Assembly (NCBI RefSeq): GCF_947497005.1
Contig: NZ_CANMFF010000008.1
Coordinates: 202,671-266,670, forward strand
Length of the DNA: 64,000 nucleotides
Direction of reading: 5' to 3'
DNA from: an uncultured Ruegeria sp.
GTDB lineage: Bacteria > Pseudomonadota > Alphaproteobacteria > Rhodobacterales > Rhodobacteraceae
Positions 37,124-46,812 of this stretch are shown here, piece after piece (position 1 is the first letter of the stretch; the number at the start of each line of letters is the position of its first letter). The position numbers were made by a program, and so were the translations under genes. The notes beneath the pieces were generated by a model that saw only the letters and a program-made list of their open reading frames with translations, did no database searches and was not told where the DNA came from.

Positions 37124-38365
37124 ATGTCGAAGATTGCCAAGATAACATTGCTGTTTGTGGTTTTTGTGGATTTGATCGGGCAGGGGCTGGTCTTTCCCAT
37201 CATCAATTCTCTGATCATGGAAACGAAATCCGGGTTCCTGCCTGAAAACACGGCCATGGGGCGCAGGCATTTCTTCTATGGCCTCGTGATCGGGTGCTTT
37301 TTCCTGTCGTGGTTTCTGGGCGTTGTCTATGTCTCGAAAGTATCGGACTCGATCGGGCGTAAGAACGCTTTGCTTGTGTGCCTTGGTGGCGCATTGGCCG
37401 GATATGCCCTGACCATTGCCGCGCTTTACCTCAACAGCCTTCTTTTGCTGATCGTCGGACGTTCGATCACCGGATTCACTGCGGGCAATCAGCCCATTGC
37501 CCAGGCGGCGATGATTGACGGCAGTACCGATGCGGCGGATCGGGACAGGAACATGGGCTATATCGTGACAGGTGTCAGTTTTGGACTTGTGGGCGGGCCA
37601 ATCATCGGAGCGGTCTTGTCAGACGCCGCCCTGCTGGGCAGTTTTGCGACATTGAGAACCCCGTTTTATGGCGCGTTTGTCCTTGTACTGATCGCGATCT
37701 TTCTTGTGCTGTTCTTCTTCCAGGACACCCGGACTGATCGTGAACCTTTCGTGTTCCGTCCCCGTGACGTCACAGACAGCCTGATTGCGGTGCGGGGGCA
37801 TCCAATGGTGCTGAAGATCCTGCCGGTCTATTCGTTTTTCATGATTGCGAACGTCACCTTCTACGTGTTTGTCGACAACTTCCTGACCAGTGCATTCGGA
37901 TACGGAGTCATCGGTGGCAGCATGGCGATGGTGGTGATTGGCGTGGCGCTGGCCTTCTCCAGTACCTTCCTGGTGAAACCCGCGCAGGAGAGGTTCAGCA
38001 AACACGCGATTATCTACACATCGCTTGTGGTGATGGTGATTTGCGGATTTGCTTTCGCCTTCAGCCCGAGCGGTGTGTTCAGCTATGTGCCGGTCTTTTT
38101 CTTCTATTTCCTGTTCGGGGTCGCTTATCCAACGATGCTGGGCCTGTTTTCTTCCAGCGTCAGCGAAGCGGATCAGGGCTGGGTCATGGGCGTGACCACC
38201 GCCGTGTTCTGCCTTGCGGGTGGAATCATGTCCCTGATCGGTGGCGGACTGATGAGCATCGATATCCGCGTGCCCTATTACATCGTGATTGTCGCGGCGA
38301 TTATTGGCTTGATCGGCATGCACCGCCGCTGGAAAGGTAAGGAAATCTCGGCGCTGCTAGCCTGA
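37124..38365 (+). CDS. Major facilitator superfamily transporter (TetA/MdtG-like)
   Basis: 413 residues, about 12 transmembrane helices beginning [22 protein letters not shown]. The MFS signature [15 protein letters not shown] between helices 2 and 3 and the drug-efflux-like first helix point to the drug:H+ antiporter branch; substrate unknown. ATG 37124 is preceded by the U-tract of a terminator-like hairpin, whose 3' arm supplies the SD. Ends with a 9-base overlap with hslV on the opposite strand. Confidence 0.85.
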   Translation: MSKIAKITLLFVVFVDLIGQGLVFPIINSLIMETKSGFLPENTAMGRRHFFYGLVIGCFFLSWFLGVVYVSKVSDSIGRKNALLVCLGGALAGYALTIAALYLNSLLLLIVGRSITGFTAGNQPIAQAAMIDGSTDAADRDRNMGYIVTGVSFGLVGGPIIGAVLSDAALLGSFATLRTPFYGAFVLVLIAIFLVLFFFQDTRTDREPFVFRPRDVTDSLIAVRGHPMVLKILPVYSFFMIANVTFYVFVDNFLTSAFGYGVIGGSMAMVVIGVALAFSSTFLVKPAQERFSKHAIIYTSLVVMVICGFAFAFSPSGVFSYVPVFFFYFLFGVAYPTMLGLFSSSVSEADQGWVMGVTTAVFCLAGGIMSLIGGGLMSIDIRVPYYIVIVAAIIGLIGMHRRWKGKEISALLA

Positions 38366-38914
38366 GATTGTCTCAACCGTCAGCTTGCCGTTGGTGTAGA
38401 CACAGATATCGGCGGCAATGGCCATAGATTGACGTGCGACCTCTTCCGCCGACTTGTCGCTGTCCATCATCGCGCGGGCAGCTGCCAGGGCGAAGTTGCC
38501 CCCGGATCCGATGGCAGCAACATTGTGTTCAGGCTCCAGTACATCCCCTGCCCCAGTGATCACCAGAAGGTCCTTGCCGTCGGTTACGATCAGCATCGCC
38601 TCGAGCTTTTGGAGGTATTTATCAGTGCGCCAATCCTTGGCCAGCTCGACCGAGGCGCGGGCCAGTTGGCCGGGCGTGGCCTCAAGCTTGGATTCCAGAC
38701 GTTCCAGCAACGTGAAGGCATCCGCGGTCGATCCAGCGAATCCTGCCACAACTTCGAACCCGCCGGGTGACAGGCGGCGTACCTTACGGGCCGTGCCTTT
38801 GATCACGGTCTGGCCCAGGCTGACCTGCCCGTCACCAGCTATGACGATCTGACCGCCCTTCTTGACGCCAATGATCGTCGTACCGTGCCAACCGGGAAAG
38901 TCGCTATCTGCCAT
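38357..38914 (-). CDS. hslV: HslV, peptidase subunit of the HslVU protease
   Basis: Threonine peptidase forming a dodecameric core with HslU. 185 residues. After removal of the short propeptide ([11 protein letters not shown]) the catalytic threonine is the first T of [40 protein letters not shown] and the [12 protein letters not shown] region are intact. ATG 38914 is preferred (GGAG upstream); the longer ORF start is rejected. Separated from hslU by two opposite-strand genes. Confidence 0.95.
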   Translation of the reverse strand: MADSDFPGWHGTTIIGVKKGGQIVIAGDGQVSLGQTVIKGTARKVRRLSPGGFEVVAGFAGSTADAFTLLERLESKLEATPGQLARASVELAKDWRTDKYLQKLEAMLIVTDGKDLLVITGAGDVLEPEHNVAAIGSGGNFALAAARAMMDSDKSAEEVARQSMAIAADICVYTNGKLTVETISG

Positions 38915-38940
38915 GATCGTCTCCGTTTTCACTGGCGCTA

Positions 38941-38970
38941 TATATGGGCTGGGCGCGGTGTTGACGCAAC
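38941..38970 (-). promoter_or_regulatory. Possible heat-shock-type promoter of hslV
   Basis: On the minus strand GTTGCG (38970-38965) and CCCATATA (38948-38941) are 16 bases apart, about 27 bases before the hslV start. The -10 part resembles the RpoH consensus CCCCATNT. hslV is a typical RpoH target, but the match is partial. Confidence 0.3.
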
Positions 38971-39111
38971 CCGTTCTAAAACCGCCCAAAAGATATGCAA
39001 GAAATGCAATTCGGGGTTACCGGACTAGCAATTGTGAGTCTGGTTGCGCGGGACTACATGAGGCTCACAACCGACAAAGGGTCGGCTGTTTCTTCACAAA
39101 GGACTGCGCAC

Positions 39112-39306
39112 ATGGCAACCACAGCTAACATCCATGCGCCGCTCGGAGCAGCTACCATCCTGCACGTGGCGGACGCGTTCACCAACGTCGTCAACACTGT
39201 TGTCGATTGGTACGAATCCCGCAAAACCCGCAGACTTCTGTCGGACCTGAGCGACGCCCAGCTGGACGATATCGGTCTGAGCCGCGCGGATATCGCCAAA
39301 CTCTGA
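39112..39306 (+). CDS. DUF1127 small protein
   Basis: 64 residues. The C-terminus carries the DUF1127 signature TRRLLSDLSDAQLDDIGLSRADI. Proteins with this arginine-rich motif modulate RNA turnover, phosphate or carbon metabolism in some alphaproteobacteria. ATG 39112 has AAAGGA eight bases upstream, and the gene is followed by a clear intrinsic terminator, so it is a single-gene unit. Confidence 0.85.
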   Translation: MATTANIHAPLGAATILHVADAFTNVVNTVVDWYESRKTRRLLSDLSDAQLDDIGLSRADIAKL

Positions 39307-39334
39307 TCATTCCAACGGATCACCAATTCGAGAC

Positions 39335-39364
39335 AGCCGCCCGGAATTCCGAGCGGCTTTTTTT
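39335..39364 (+). terminator. Intrinsic terminator after the DUF1127 gene
   Basis: AGCCGC (39335-39340) pairs with GCGGCT (39353-39358), with extra pairing possible in the CCGGAATTCC loop, followed by a run of seven T. Positioned 28 bases after the stop. Confidence 0.8.
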
Positions 39365-39366
39365 GT

Positions 39367-39729
39367 TCAGCTTCGAACGTATTTTCCAGCCAGATCGAGC
39401 AGAAACGCCTCAATTGCGGCCGTTGCAACAACGTGCCGTGTGCCGGCTTCTTCATCGATAACATCCAGTCCACCCTTAACTGCACGCACTTCAGCCCTGC
39501 CCCGCGGCAGGTCGGAGGCAACCAGCTCGCAATCCACTTTTTCAGGTGCCTGTACACCGATCGTCACAATGACGCGCATTTCGGAATGATCGATGCCCAA
39601 TTTGGAAAACAGCGTGATCGAGGAATGATGCAGCGCATCCTGCACTGCGCGGCGGGCGGCCTTGGTATAATCCTGACCGTAAAGATCGTTTCCCGTCCCC
39701 ATTTCCAGAATAATGCGTTTTTCACTCAT
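39367..39729 (-). CDS. Lin0512 family protein, copy 2
   Basis: 120-residue soluble protein of the uncharacterised Lin0512 family. LEMGTGNDLYGQDYTKAARRAVQDALHHSSI aligns with the upstream copy (VEFGMGTSLRRMDYTEASLRAIKDALWHNSI), so the two are paralogues from tandem duplication or a conserved pair. ATG overlaps the upstream gene's stop (ATGA), implying coupled synthesis. Function unknown. Confidence 0.8.
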   Translation of the reverse strand: MSEKRIILEMGTGNDLYGQDYTKAARRAVQDALHHSSITLFSKLGIDHSEMRVIVTIGVQAPEKVDCELVASDLPRGRAEVRAVKGGLDVIDEEAGTRHVVATAAIEAFLLDLAGKYVRS

Positions 39730-40076
39730 TGTGCGGGCTCCATGTCGAAGGAAACGATCAGGGCGGCGTTGGCGATAACCGTGTGCCCGTCACTATGCGG
39801 CTTTTCGATATCCAGCCCGCCTTTTGTGACGGTGATATTAGGCTGACCATAGGGGAAGACAGCATTCAGAGCTTCGATATCCACTTGATCCGGCTGCTGC
39901 ACCCCAATCTCGGCGTCAATGATCATCGCTTCTTTCGGAAACCCAAACAATTCGGCCATGTTGATCGAGTTATGCCAAAGTGCATCCTTGATCGCCCGCA
40001 GCGATGCCTCGGTATAATCCATTCGGCGCAGGGATGTACCCATACCGAACTCTACAAGGACCCGCGTTTTTGCCAT
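39726..40076 (-). CDS. Lin0512 family protein, copy 1
   Basis: 116 residues, same family as the following gene: an MG-x-G strand, the DYTEASLRAIKDALWHNSI helix, a DAEIGVQQPDQVD strand and a Gly-Gly turn (VTKGGLDIE). ATG 40076 has GGAG upstream; an eight-codon extension is rejected. Transcribed after the trxA terminator, so probably from its own promoter or by read-through. Function unknown; a heteromeric complex with copy 2 is plausible. Confidence 0.8.
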   Translation of the reverse strand: MAKTRVLVEFGMGTSLRRMDYTEASLRAIKDALWHNSINMAELFGFPKEAMIIDAEIGVQQPDQVDIEALNAVFPYGQPNITVTKGGLDIEKPHSDGHTVIANAALIVSFDMEPAQ

Positions 40077-40098
40077 TGGTTTCTCCGATGTCTTCAAC

Positions 40099-40128
40099 AA
40101 AAAAGGCGCCCCGATCTGAGGCGCCTTT
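40099..40128 (-). terminator. Intrinsic terminator of trxA
   Basis: Reading minus, AAAGGCGCC (40128-40120), a 9-base loop, GGCGCCTTT (40110-40102) and a T-run to 40099. A perfect 9-bp stem 23 bases after the trxA stop. Confidence 0.8.
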
Positions 40129-40150
40129 GGGACAATCTGTTAGGACCAGA

Positions 40151-40471
40151 TTAGATGGATTCTTCGATCCAGCTTTGCAGGGCCGCTTTGGGGGCAGCGC
40201 CTGCGCGGTTCGAAACAACCTGACCGTCCTTGAAAATGAACAGCGCCGGGATGCCACGTACGCCCATCGCCGCCGCAGCGTTCGGGTTGCTGTCTACATC
40301 TACCTTGGCGATTTTAACCTTGTCGCCATACTCGGCAGCCAGTTCTTCCAGCGCGGGGCCGATTTGTTTACAGGGGCCGCACCATTCAGCCCAGAAGTCC
40401 ACGACCACGGGAACGGTCGAGTTTTTGACTTCGGCGTCAAAGGTGTCGTCAGTAACGGCTACGGTCGACAT
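40151..40471 (-). CDS. trxA: Thioredoxin 1
   Basis: Dithiol reductant of the cytoplasm. 106 residues with the active site WCGPC (C31, C34), the buried aspartate in VVVDFWAEW, cis-Pro in [12 protein letters not shown] and the normal fold length. SD CAGGAGACAG. Downstream of addA by 60 bases, as in many alphaproteobacteria. Confidence 0.97.
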   Translation of the reverse strand: MSTVAVTDDTFDAEVKNSTVPVVVDFWAEWCGPCKQIGPALEELAAEYGDKVKIAKVDVDSNPNAAAAMGVRGIPALFIFKDGQVVSNRAGAAPKAALQSWIEESI

Positions 40472-40531
40472 ATTCTGTCTCCTGAATGGGGTAATCTTGG
40501 GAACAGAACGTAGGTGCCGCTTAGGGGAAGG

Positions 40532-43500
40532 TCAAGATATCTGGGTGCGGGTCAATGCATCTGTCACAAGATCGTGTGGCAACCACATCAGGCTTGCCGT
40601 TCGGGTCCACAAAATTGCGGTACGAATGCTGTGGTCCGGATAGATCTGCGCCAGCGCCCGAGCATACGCCCCCATCTGTCGCAGCAGGCCTTCCGGGCAA
40701 TCTGAAGCCCGGTTCGGAACAATGGAATTTGATTTGAAATCAATCACATGCACCTCGGTTTCGGATACGATCAGGCGGTCGGCGATCCCGTGCATCCGCC
40801 GCCCGCTCAAATCGGCAGTGATGGGCACTTCGGCCAAAGTGTCAGGTGCGAAGACGGGTTGCAAGTTTTCCGCAGTCAGCACACATGCGGCCTCATTCAA
40901 AAGCTCTTGCCGGACCGCGTCCTGCATATCGGGTAGCAACCGGGCGCATAACGCTGGCCAAAGGTCCTGTGCCGCTGTGGGAAGGTGCTCCAGCAGCAGG
41001 TGCAGGCGGGTTCCTCGCTGTTTGGCGGCGTCTTCATCCAAACCGGTATCACCGGGCAAAGATTTGGCCCCACCCAGATCCGAAGGGCTGAGCGCGCTTG
41101 CAGGCTCAACCGGTTCCGGTGCGGCGCGAAGGAATATGTCGGGCAGATCGATCCGCTCAGCGACAGCTTGAGGCTGATCGACCAAAGGCAGCGCTTCCCA
41201 ATCCCCGTGGGACAAGCGTCGGACATCGGAAGTGGGCAATTGGGCTGCCCCGGCGCGCTCCATCGCCGCCTCAACCAACTGATACCAGCTGTTGCCGTCT
41301 TTCCCCAGCTCGCCGGCAGCGGCCACAATCAGCCACTTTTCAGCCCGTGTTAGAGCGACATACAGAAGCCGCAGCCGTTCATTTTCCTCGCGGTTGCGCG
41401 CCTCGTCCCGGGCCTGAGTGATCAGGCTTGGCGAAGCATCTGCCGAAACTTTCCATAACGGTGTTCCGCCAGCCACCATGATCTCGGAATCACGTGGCGG
41501 CTGGCGCCTGCCCGTATCGGGCAGAATGACGACCGGAGCTTCCAGCCCTTTTGATCCGTGCACAGTCATCACACGGATCATGTTACCGACACCGCTCATC
41601 TGCCGTTTGATTTCCAGATCATCGGTTTGCATCCAGACCAGAAACCCGGTCAAACTGGGGATATCCGTTCGCTCATACGCGAGCGCCTGAGACAACAGAG
41701 CGTTAATACCGTCTTCTGCTTCGGCCCCTAGTCGACCCAGCAGTTTTCGCCGCCCGTCATGGCGGGTCAGGATACGTTCGATTAGATCATAAGGGCGCAG
41801 AAAGTCGATCTGGCCGCGCAAATCGTTCAGTATGGCCAATGTTTCGGGGAACTCGTCCGCACGATTGCGTAACGCGGCCCAAAGGAATTGTTCCTGCCGT
41901 CTGTGCGCCAGATCGAAAAGCTGCTGTTCGGACCATCCGAACAAAGGCGATTTCAGAACCGTTGCCAGCGACAGGCTGTCTTCGGGCGTGGCCAGAAAGT
42001 TCAGCAGAGCGGCAAGGTCCTTGACCGCCAGTTCAGCACCGACCTTCAGCCGGTCCGCCCCTGCGATAGGCAGGCCTGCGGATTTGCAGGCACGGATGAT
42101 TTCGGCAAACAGGTCCGAGCGACGCTGGACGAGGATCAGAAAATCCCCCGGCTGTACTTTGCGTCGAACGAAGTGACCGGGCTTGTCACCGTCTTCCGGG
42201 ATCGTCTCCCCGCGTTCGATCATGGCCTTGATCGACTGCGCTACCTGCTCGGCCAGAATAACGGTGTGATGTCGGGCACCGGGCCGATCAACAGGATCGG
42301 TCCAATCGCCCTCTTCTGCATCGTCCACCTTTTCAACTACTGGCCACAGGTCGACGCGACCCGGCAGATCGGCTTTGAATGCGCGGTGCAGACTGTCCTT
42401 GTGAAACCCCGCATCTGTACGGTCTTCAAACAGGATGTCGACCAAAGACAGAATCGCGCTGGAGGACCGGAACGAATATTCCAGCGTGGAATCCCACAGT
42501 TTAGAGCCTGATTCTGTCAGCTTCCGACCAAACTCTTCCTGCATCCGGTCAAAGGCCTGCGGATCTGCTCCTTGAAATGAATAGATCGACTGCTTCTTGT
42601 CCCCAACTACAAAGATCGTGCGTTCAACCCCGGATCGGGCGCCTTCCCCGCTGGTGAATTCCTGCGCCAGTTTCTCGACCACATCCCATTGATCCGGGCT
42701 GGTGTCCTGCGCCTCGTCCACCAGAATATGGTCGATCCCGCCATCCAACCGATACAGCAACCATTCGGCCACCGCGGGGTCATTCAACACCTGCCGCGCG
42801 CGCAGGATCAGGTCGTCGAAATCCAGCCAGCCCCGCAGTTGTTTCCGTCGTTCGTATTCCGGCAGGAAAGTTGCGGCGAAATGGTGCAGAACATCGGTTT
42901 TCTGGGCGGAAACCAGTGCCAAGCGGTGTTCGCGCGACGCCTCGATCCGCAGCATGAGGGCCTCCAGTTGCGGCATCCGGTCGGCAAACGTGCCTTCGCG
43001 CAAAGCTTTGGTCGGAAAGCTGTTGATTTTGGCGGTGAATGGTTCTTTTGCTCCTTTACCGGTCAAAAACACACCTTCCAACATGGGTAAATGCGCCAAT
43101 CGGGCCTCATCGAATCCAGACAGCTTCGCAGCAGCCTTGGCATTGTTGCCGCCGCTTTCAGTCAAAGCGGGCAGCATGGACTGGATCAGCTCGACCTCGC
43201 CGCCCAGAAACACCCGTCCGGCCAGAGTGGCTTCGTCAAAGCCTTCCGGTAGATCGAACCGCTTCAACAGACCGGGCCAGTCAAGAGGCTGTGTAAACAG
43301 GCTGCGCTTCTGCGTGATGGCAGCAGTCAGCTTGTCAAATCCGGTATCGGTGACAAATCGGGCGACATCCTCGATCAGCGTAGCTTGCGGGCCTTCGGCG
43401 AAATCCTCGACAATCTCTTCGCGCAACAAGGCTGCAGCGCGGTCTTCCATTTCGGAGAATTGCGGGCTGACACCGGCCTCAAGCGGGAAACGCCGTAGCA

Positions 43501-43891
43501 GCGAGGCGCAAAACGAATGAATGGTCTGGATTTTCAGACCTCCAGGCGTCTCGATGGCGCGGGCAAAGAGGGTGCGCGCCTGCGCTAACCTGCCCGAGTC
43601 GATTTCGCCGGATACGCCCAGATCGGTCAGTTGGGATAGCAGACCGGCATTATCTTTCATTGCCCATTGCCCGAGGCGATCAAACAACCGGTTCTGCATC
43701 TCGCTGGCAGCGGCCTTGGTGTAGGTCAGGCATAAAATATGCTGTGGCTGGGCGCCGCCCAGCAGCAAACGTGCGACCCTGTCGGTCAAAACCCGCGTTT
43801 TCCCCGACCCTGCATTGGCCGCCAGCCAGGTCGACGCATCGGGACGCGCTGCCTGCACCTGCCGCTCGGTCGCGTCGTTGCGCGGGCTCAT
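40532..43891 (-). CDS. addA: Double-strand break repair helicase-nuclease AddA
   Basis: UvrD-type helicase and nuclease of the AddAB complex that resects DNA ends for RecA. 1119 residues. Walker A ANAGSGKT near the N-terminus, motif VDEAQDTSPDQW, GDKKQSIYSFQGA and the later MTVHGSKGLEAPVV helicase motifs are present. The C-terminal PD-(D/E)xK nuclease is HGIADRLI ... VIDFKSN. ATG 43891 (MSPRNDAT) overlaps the addB stop. Confidence 0.95.
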   Translation of the reverse strand: MSPRNDATERQVQAARPDASTWLAANAGSGKTRVLTDRVARLLLGGAQPQHILCLTYTKAAASEMQNRLFDRLGQWAMKDNAGLLSQLTDLGVSGEIDSGRLAQARTLFARAIETPGGLKIQTIHSFCASLLRRFPLEAGVSPQFSEMEDRAAALLREEIVEDFAEGPQATLIEDVARFVTDTGFDKLTAAITQKRSLFTQPLDWPGLLKRFDLPEGFDEATLAGRVFLGGEVELIQSMLPALTESGGNNAKAAAKLSGFDEARLAHLPMLEGVFLTGKGAKEPFTAKINSFPTKALREGTFADRMPQLEALMLRIEASREHRLALVSAQKTDVLHHFAATFLPEYERRKQLRGWLDFDDLILRARQVLNDPAVAEWLLYRLDGGIDHILVDEAQDTSPDQWDVVEKLAQEFTSGEGARSGVERTIFVVGDKKQSIYSFQGADPQAFDRMQEEFGRKLTESGSKLWDSTLEYSFRSSSAILSLVDILFEDRTDAGFHKDSLHRAFKADLPGRVDLWPVVEKVDDAEEGDWTDPVDRPGARHHTVILAEQVAQSIKAMIERGETIPEDGDKPGHFVRRKVQPGDFLILVQRRSDLFAEIIRACKSAGLPIAGADRLKVGAELAVKDLAALLNFLATPEDSLSLATVLKSPLFGWSEQQLFDLAHRRQEQFLWAALRNRADEFPETLAILNDLRGQIDFLRPYDLIERILTRHDGRRKLLGRLGAEAEDGINALLSQALAYERTDIPSLTGFLVWMQTDDLEIKRQMSGVGNMIRVMTVHGSKGLEAPVVILPDTGRRQPPRDSEIMVAGGTPLWKVSADASPSLITQARDEARNREENERLRLLYVALTRAEKWLIVAAAGELGKDGNSWYQLVEAAMERAGAAQLPTSDVRRLSHGDWEALPLVDQPQAVAERIDLPDIFLRAAPEPVEPASALSPSDLGGAKSLPGDTGLDEDAAKQRGTRLHLLLEHLPTAAQDLWPALCARLLPDMQDAVRQELLNEAACVLTAENLQPVFAPDTLAEVPITADLSGRRMHGIADRLIVSETEVHVIDFKSNSIVPNRASDCPEGLLRQMGAYARALAQIYPDHSIRTAILWTRTASLMWLPHDLVTDALTRTQIS

Positions 43892-46812
43892 GTCAGATCC
43901 TCGGGATGGGTTTCTGCTGTCCGGTCCCATTCACCGAACCTTGCCAGATGATCATAGTCACCGAAATCTGTGTCTTTGTGCAGCATCCGGCGGGAAGAAA
44001 ACCCCTGTTCTGGCTCTAAATAGGCAGAAATCAGTTCTTTCAGCTCGGCAAGAACCTTATCAGTGGGTTCCTTGACCAAGGGCGCGGCCACCTCTTTGTA
44101 ACTGCCGCCCATACCGATGAAGATGGCTTCTGCGACGTCAATCGGGTCAATGCCTTCGAATCCGCCCTGCTCTGCCATGGCAGCTTCGATCAAAAGCTGC
44201 TTATCGAATTTGGATTGCTGACTCTCGGTCGGGGGCGCACCGGTTTTGTAATCGATGATCCGCAACGCGCCGCGGCTGTTGTGATCAATTCGGTCTGCGC
44301 GTCCGACAATAGTGAAATCCAGAGGGCTCAGCACCAGCTTCATCGCAGCTTCAAACGCCACGGGCCCACCATCGCCCCGGCGCGAAAGCTCGGCGCCCAG
44401 GAAATCATCCGCGATTCGCTCCAGCCGGGCCAGCCAGAGTTTTCGGGCTGTGGGCCAGGCGACATGCAGGTCCAGCAGGTTCTGAGCGCGTTTCAGGAAA
44501 TTCTCACGGGTCAGCAAAGCGACATCGAGCACGCTGTCTTTGACAAAATGTTCAAGGATTTCGTGGATCACAATGCCCCGCAGTAAGGCATCCGGGGCCT
44601 GCACAAGCGGATCCAATGGTTTCAGGCGCAGCACGTGTTTGGCATAGATGGCGTAAGGATCACGGATCAACCGTTTGATTTCAGTAACGGACAGACGGCG
44701 CGGGCGTGCTGCAACCGGAGGGCGCGGAGATGGGCGTGGCGCGGGGTCGACGCGTGGCGCGTCTTCCAGAACCTCGGACCAGTTGAGCCAGTGTTGGCCT
44801 TGGACGCGCATTCCGGCCAGCGCTTCGGGACCACCCTGCCCGGGCAAGCCCTGCAGCAGATTTGTCAGCCGGTTCAACCAGCGGGACGGCACCGTTTCGG
44901 CATCATCCGAGCGAATCGCACGGGTCAGCCAGACCTCGGGTGCGCCGACCGCCTGTTGGAAGTCATGCGCCGACAGGCCGATACGGCGTTCGGGCAGCAA
45001 CAGGCCTACCTTGTCGCGCATCTGACGGTTCAGCCAAGGGTCGGGTGTTGGTGCCTCTGGCCAGCTTCCTTCGTTCAGCCCGCCGAGGATCAGCAGATCG
45101 GCACCTTGCACCCGCGCTTCGAGCGTGCCCCAGATCATGATGTGTGAATGCGGCGCATCGCGGTCACGAACCTCTTCGCCTGCAAGCAGAGCACCCAGCA
45201 GATCGGCAAAGTCATGTGCGGTCATCGGGCCGCCATGCTGCGCTTCGTCCCTGAGCGAGTTCAGAACCATCAGAGCTTTCTGGCCTGCGTTCTTGTCCCA
45301 TAGCGTGCCGGTCTCACCTGAACTGCCCGCCGAAATCGCCTCGGCCAGTGTTGTGAGCCGATCTACCCAGTCGGCAAGATGCATTTCGCCGGTGATCATT
45401 TGATCGCAGAAGTGAAGTACGACCCATTTGATCCAGCTTTCGGACGCTTCTTTGCGCACTGCAAATGCCGTCAGGTTTATACTGTCCGGGAAGGGCGGGC
45501 CGTGGCGGCGTAGGTCAAGCTCCAGATCACGCGTATGCAGCAAATGGTTACCGCGTTCGCCACCATCATGGCATAGCGGGTGCTTCATCAAGGTCAGCAG
45601 CGCTTCGCCTTCCAGACGGCGCGTGAACAGGTTGGCCACATGGCGCAGAAAGCGACCGGGCGGGGACAGTTGCAGCGGCAAACCCGCACTGTCGTCCGGC
45701 ACAATGTTCCACCGATCCAGCGCGGCGCTGACCTGACGGGTCAACATTCGGTCCGGCGTGATCAGGGCTGCGGTTTGACCGCATTCAGCGGCTTGCCGCA
45801 AGCGTAGGGCGATGGCCAAAGCTTCGGCACGCGGCGATTGCGCCTCGACCAGTGTCAGGTCTTTAGTGGCCTCCGGCAGATCGGTCAACCCCGGGCCTTC
45901 TGACATCCAGGCGTCGGTGATTGGAGCCGGTCGTAAAGCCAAAGATACCAGGCGGTTACGAGCAGGCGAGGGCGCTGACAGATCTGTCCAGGGGGTGATC
46001 TGATTGGGTGAAAGATCCAGTTTCTGCATCAGCTTGTGGAACCGGTATTGCGGGTGATCTTCCGAAGTCAGCGCATTGTCCAGTCCGTGCCAAACATGAT
46101 CCGGCTGATCGAAATCATATCCAGGCAGCACCAGCGCGCCCTGCGGCAAGCGTGCGATGGCCTCCATCAGCATCAGAGTGGTTCCGCGTGAACCGGTGGA
46201 ACCCGCCAAAATGATCGGATGTTTCGGGGGATCGACCTGCCAGCGCGCGATCAGGTTATCGACCACACGGCGTTGTCGGGCTTGTGCATCCATTGCCTGC
46301 GCGTCGGTGTCGATGAAATGATCTGCAATGCCAATAAATGCCTGCGCCCGTGCCCAATGGCCGGACATGTCGCTAACGTCCAGTTGCCGGATTGCTTCGG
46401 GTGAAACACCTTCGCCCTGCATTTCATCAATCAGTGCGGCAAGACTGTCGGACAGATCAAAGACCGAGGACCGGGCGGCCAGATCCGGCTGTTGTTCCAA
46501 CAGCTTGGCCACCAGCTGCGTCAGTTCCAGACGCCGTCGCAGGGGCGGGGTGGCTTGGGGAATCTGCGCCAGATCAACGCTTTCACCCAGATCCGTGACC
46601 AAAGAAAGTCGGGGCAACAGGCAGGGCGGCCCCTGGTTGAACAGGTCGCGGACCCGCCGTTCCATTCTTCGTGTGTTCAACACCAATTGCACCCGCGCCA
46701 AGGCTTCGGGCGGGCCTGAAGAGCGTTGCCGCATACCATCGACCAATGCCTTGGGGAAATCTGTGCCGGGCGGCACGGCATAGACGCGGGGCAGGGTGCC
46801 GGGTTCAAACAT
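43888..46812 (-). CDS. addB: Double-strand break repair protein AddB
   Basis: Partner of AddA. 974 residues: an N-terminal helicase-like (inactivated UvrD) region and a C-terminal RecB-type nuclease with FTIVGRADRID and LRIIDYKTG. I see no cysteine cluster around the nuclease, unlike Bacillus AddB with its Fe-S cluster; this fits the alphaproteobacterial form. ATG 46812 (MFEPGTLPRVYAVPPG) overlaps the murU 3' end by eight bases; a 16-codon extension is rejected. Confidence 0.93.
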   Translation of the reverse strand: MFEPGTLPRVYAVPPGTDFPKALVDGMRQRSSGPPEALARVQLVLNTRRMERRVRDLFNQGPPCLLPRLSLVTDLGESVDLAQIPQATPPLRRRLELTQLVAKLLEQQPDLAARSSVFDLSDSLAALIDEMQGEGVSPEAIRQLDVSDMSGHWARAQAFIGIADHFIDTDAQAMDAQARQRRVVDNLIARWQVDPPKHPIILAGSTGSRGTTLMLMEAIARLPQGALVLPGYDFDQPDHVWHGLDNALTSEDHPQYRFHKLMQKLDLSPNQITPWTDLSAPSPARNRLVSLALRPAPITDAWMSEGPGLTDLPEATKDLTLVEAQSPRAEALAIALRLRQAAECGQTAALITPDRMLTRQVSAALDRWNIVPDDSAGLPLQLSPPGRFLRHVANLFTRRLEGEALLTLMKHPLCHDGGERGNHLLHTRDLELDLRRHGPPFPDSINLTAFAVRKEASESWIKWVVLHFCDQMITGEMHLADWVDRLTTLAEAISAGSSGETGTLWDKNAGQKALMVLNSLRDEAQHGGPMTAHDFADLLGALLAGEEVRDRDAPHSHIMIWGTLEARVQGADLLILGGLNEGSWPEAPTPDPWLNRQMRDKVGLLLPERRIGLSAHDFQQAVGAPEVWLTRAIRSDDAETVPSRWLNRLTNLLQGLPGQGGPEALAGMRVQGQHWLNWSEVLEDAPRVDPAPRPSPRPPVAARPRRLSVTEIKRLIRDPYAIYAKHVLRLKPLDPLVQAPDALLRGIVIHEILEHFVKDSVLDVALLTRENFLKRAQNLLDLHVAWPTARKLWLARLERIADDFLGAELSRRGDGGPVAFEAAMKLVLSPLDFTIVGRADRIDHNSRGALRIIDYKTGAPPTESQQSKFDKQLLIEAAMAEQGGFEGIDPIDVAEAIFIGMGGSYKEVAAPLVKEPTDKVLAELKELISAYLEPEQGFSSRRMLHKDTDFGDYDHLARFGEWDRTAETHPEDLT

